From: Clostridia bacterium
GTDB taxonomy: Bacteria > Bacillota > Clostridia > Christensenellales > SZUA-584
Assembly (NCBI GenBank): GCA_018648645.1
Contig: JABGQS010000001.1
Coordinates: forward strand, 159,677-223,676
Direction of reading: 5' to 3'
Length of the DNA: 64,000 bases
Part shown: positions 63,541-64,000 of the stretch, in pieces
Position numbering within the stretch: position 1 is the stretch's first letter
Layout: each line of letters begins with the position of its first letter
Notes under the pieces: generated by a model
What the model saw: only the letters and a program-made list of their open reading frames with translations
Told to the model about the DNA's origin: nothing
The model's database searches: none
Made by a program: the position numbers and the translations under genes

Positions 63541-64000
63541 ATGCTTAACGATTATAGCAGGAACCGCGCGTTGGACGAGTTATTGAGGGAAGAGGAGAAG
63601 AGGAGAAGGATGGTGCATTCGACAAATATCGACATGGAAAGTTCGTTCTCGCCAAATACAAAAATTGGTGGTATAATGGAACCAACAAGACCGAAGTTCG
63701 AGTCGATTCAGCTAATTAAGGATGCGCAGGCAAAACAGACGAAGCGGCTGGAGGACTTGCGGAAAAAGCAGTGGAATGATTTGGCGACGGGTACGGACGA
63801 AATCCAGATTATTAACACGCAGAACGTGGAGAACGCAAAGAAGGGGTTGGTTGATTTGGACTTTGAGCTGACCGCGGCGTATGGGCTTGATCCGAATGGG
63901 TATTTGAGCAAAGCCAAGGAGCTTGACAACGAGGTAATGAGCTATGAGCCAAAGACATCGAGCCAGAATACTGTGCTCCCTCAAACCACCACCGACTACT
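63541..64000 (+). CDS. Second repeat-family protein, N-terminal part (3' truncated)
   Basis: The frame opens at ATG 63541 after AAGGAGG and stays open to the end, 153 residues so far. It has a short charged helix (ELLREEEKRRRM), then the linker shared with the first gene: GIMEPTRPKFESIQLIKDAQ, KKQWNDLATGTDEIQII and LTAAYGLDPNGYLSKAKE. Its repeats, if any, lie beyond the window. The leader also matches the first gene. It shows that complete-type genes occur at least twice here. Confidence 0.85.
   Translation, partial: MLNDYSRNRALDELLREEEKRRRMVHSTNIDMESSFSPNTKIGGIMEPTRPKFESIQLIKDAQAKQTKRLEDLRKKQWNDLATGTDEIQIINTQNVENAKKGLVDLDFELTAAYGLDPNGYLSKAKELDNEVMSYEPKTSSQNTVLPQTTTDY

Overview
The window looks like a chromosome segment of a strictly anaerobic, fermentative Gram-positive bacterium of the Clostridia (Firmicutes). 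Evidence is an Rnf subunit, a single-chain pyruvate:ferredoxin oxidoreductase, strong AGGAGG-type ribosome sites, sigma-A promoters often of the TGnTATAAT type, lipoprotein signal peptides, and clostridial-type tRNA-Met genes. I cannot name the genus from the sequence.

0-10 kb: the end of rnfB, maf, a methyltransferase, a three-gene minus-strand operon (coiled coil, GyrI-like, TIM-barrel-like), nifJ with a clear promoter, and a membrane-anchored zinc-ribbon/leucine-rich-repeat protein. 10-19 kb: an arginine operon on the minus strand (argC-argB-argD-carB-argF-GNAT) behind a promoter whose spacer holds an ArgR-like palindrome, then glycerate kinase. 19.5-28 kb: a zinc-type ArsR regulator with a CzrA-like operator, a metal permease fused to a heavy-metal domain with a possible internal start, a divergent EPSP-synthase-like protein, a leader with a mini-ORF and two terminators, a membrane protein, a beta-CASP nuclease, a GntR regulator and an anchored sugar-binding-type protein. 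28-46.7 kb: ABC exporter, lipoproteins, thioesterase, bactofilin, a C39-like protein, two tRNA-Met genes with a duplicated tRNA 3' end, a tiny conserved membrane protein, a thymidylate-synthase-like protein, an M15 peptidase, ppa, a TetR-controlled ABC-2 exporter, trkA-trkH, and a cell-wall amidase.

46.8-64 kb is the accessory region. An isolated phage terminase pair (terS-terL) is followed by host-like genes. Then comes a family of repeat proteins built from 31-residue and 25-residue Gly-rich units. One complete gene (52420-54522) has a charged helical N-terminus, a conserved linker, the repeats and a unique C-terminus. Two headless copies (55612-57648 and about 59403-59887) carry the same repeats, one with a different C-terminus and one broken. 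The start of a second complete-type gene runs off the end (63541-64000). Small lipoprotein genes sit after each C-terminus. This layout resembles polymorphic toxin/immunity loci that swap C-termini by recombination through the repeats, but I recognise no toxin domain, so that is inference. An iteron-like leader is shared by both complete-type genes, and its core also occurs just upstream of terS.

A second notable item is a lipoprotein at 61133-61699 with four D-x-x-[ST]-G-A-T motifs spaced exactly 18 residues apart. These match the ApbE flavinylation signature and suggest a compact multi-FMN electron carrier.
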